DNA of 64,000 nt from Magnetococcales bacterium (GTDB lineage: Bacteria; Pseudomonadota; Magnetococcia; Magnetococcales; JADFYX01). Made by a program: the position numbers and the translations under genes. How positions within the stretch are numbered: position 1 is the first letter of the stretch; each line of letters begins with the position of its first letter. Positions 63,186-64,000 of the stretch are shown here, one piece after another. The notes under the pieces were generated by a model that was not told where the DNA came from, searched no databases, and saw nothing but the letters and a program-made list of their open reading frames with translations. The stretch lies in contig PEAM01000021.1 of NCBI GenBank assembly GCA_002753565.1, forward strand, positions 1 to 64,000, given 5' to 3'.

Positions 63186-64000
63186 CTACTCCTTTAAAAG
63201 CTGCTTTAAATCCCAACTGTTTCGGTGAATCCCATGGCAACGACCGCAGACCGTTACCCCCAATACCCCGAGAAGATGACCGGATTTTTTGGTTTTTCCC
63301 GGCTCCTTGAGCGCCTCCTGAAGAGCCGCCAGGGTCTGTTGGGTCGGGGCACCTAAAATACGTTCCTTGGGGTAGTCATCTTGATGGCAATTGGTACAAC
63401 TCTGGCCGAGGGTGGTGAGTTTTTGGCCGAGTTGTACGCCAAAGGAGCGGGCTTGATCGGGATTGCCATCCTCACGGGCGATTTTCAAGGCGGTCAGATC
63501 TCGGCGCAGGGCTTTCATCAGATCGGAATAACCCCACTCTTTTTGATCAGCCTCACCCACCATTTTAACCGAGTTGAAATCGGCACTTCGATAGAGGGCA
63601 ATCGCTGCCGCTTTGTAGTTTCCGTGGCAGGATTTGCAGGTTTGCCGAATTTTTTTCATGGCGGCCTGCATGGCAGTCAGATCATTCTGTTCAGCGGCCT
63701 TTTCAAGGGCCATCAAAGCCTCTTCATCCACCTCGGAACCCCACTGAGGAACCATCTGGGGGATTTTTCTGTAGCTTTTGGCCAGCTCCCCAACCCAACG
63801 AGTGGCCGGCTCTATCTCCCCTTGGTTGGCATAGGTGGAGACAGCCTGGCTGGTCTGCTCCAGACGGAACATCAGATGGAGCCAGGCTTGACGCTTGTTT
63901 TGGGGTTTATACCAAGCACCCAGAGAAGCGGGGGGCAAGGGGATGGTGACACGCTCTGTGGCATCGGTTGCTGGCAGGGTAAGAGGTGAGAGCAGCACAA
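63186..64000 (-). CDS. Triheme cytochrome c (5' end beyond window)
   Basis: The gene reads out of the window on the minus strand; at least 270 residues are seen. Haem-binding motifs are CKSCH, CTNCH and CGRCH, all C-x2-CH, so three c-type haems. The first visible residues (LLSPLTLPATDA) look like the end of a signal peptide, so only a short N-terminal part is missing. The first haem domain resembles cytochrome c' helices (WVGELAKSYRKIPQMVPQWG). Probably a periplasmic electron carrier. It faces yifB convergently with ten bases between. Confidence 0.85.
   Translation of the reverse strand, partial: VLLSPLTLPATDATERVTIPLPPASLGAWYKPQNKRQAWLHLMFRLEQTSQAVSTYANQGEIEPATRWVGELAKSYRKIPQMVPQWGSEVDEEALMALEKAAEQNDLTAMQAAMKKIRQTCKSCHGNYKAAAIALYRSADFNSVKMVGEADQKEWGYSDLMKALRRDLTALKIAREDGNPDQARSFGVQLGQKLTTLGQSCTNCHQDDYPKERILGAPTQQTLAALQEALKEPGKTKKSGHLLGVLGVTVCGRCHGIHRNSWDLKQLLKE

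Overview
This 64 kb window is bacterial chromosome of moderate GC content, almost entirely coding. It reads as a ubiquinone-using proteobacterium: it has rpoH, the zapA-6S RNA-5-FCL neighbourhood, ubiX/ubiU/ubiV/ubiK, a Wzm/Wzt surface-polysaccharide exporter and a ccoG homologue. It also has an RNase Y gene (rny), which most gammaproteobacteria lack, and a small Mms6-like glycine-rich protein. Together these make the Magnetococcales/'Etaproteobacteria' a reasonable guess. That is an inference, and no mam magnetosome genes are visible.

Layout. 1-0.65 kb: end of a ribosomal RNA operon (23S 3' end, 5S, initiator tRNA-Met, terminator). 0.75-0.95 kb: decayed epimerase fragment. 1.0-6.0 kb: cytochrome-assembly-like membrane protein, ispD-ispF, argS and a SPOR-domain protein. 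6.0-12.1 kb: glutamate synthase gltBD behind a recognisable promoter. 12.2-15.2 kb: ZapB-like and ZapA division proteins, 6S RNA with its own promoter, 5-formyltetrahydrofolate cyclo-ligase and RNase Y. 15.3-15.5 kb: a MITE-like repeat whose second, inverted copy lies at 25.5 kb. 15.5-16.9 kb: ccoG.

16.9-24 kb is the least ordinary part: six or seven tiny unassigned genes, a 22-bp palindrome, a sigma-54 activator whose PAS domain carries a Cys/His cluster, the Mms6-like protein, and a chemoreceptor with two chemoreceptor-zinc-binding (CZB) modules in its presumed periplasmic region.

24-30.7 kb: tRNA-Asn, a Tat-exported M15-type peptidase, rpoH, plsC, ksgA and a B12-type radical SAM protein. 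30.9-41 kb: a double-hotdog/SDR fusion enzyme, then a complete branched-chain amino-acid-type ABC transporter (livKHMGF) running into pgpA, a CinA-like protein, a histidine phosphatase and a glycosyltransferase-like protein. 41-45.5 kb: a surface-polysaccharide module (glycosyltransferase, SGNH hydrolase, Wzm, Wzt). 45.5-51.5 kb: MetF-like protein, exported ankyrin protein, prs, rplY, pth, ychF. 51.5-56 kb: a response regulator / solute-binding protein / sensor kinase set. 56-60 kb: thrB, then ubiX-ubiU-ubiV-ubiK, which points to oxygen-independent ubiquinone synthesis. 60-64 kb: aldehyde dehydrogenase, a YifB/ComM-type AAA protein and a triheme cytochrome c cut by the window end.

Nothing in the window is a clear defence system, prophage or CRISPR array. 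The best candidates for new biology are the small-gene/Mms6-like/CZB-receptor region, the MITE family and the unusual fusion enzyme.
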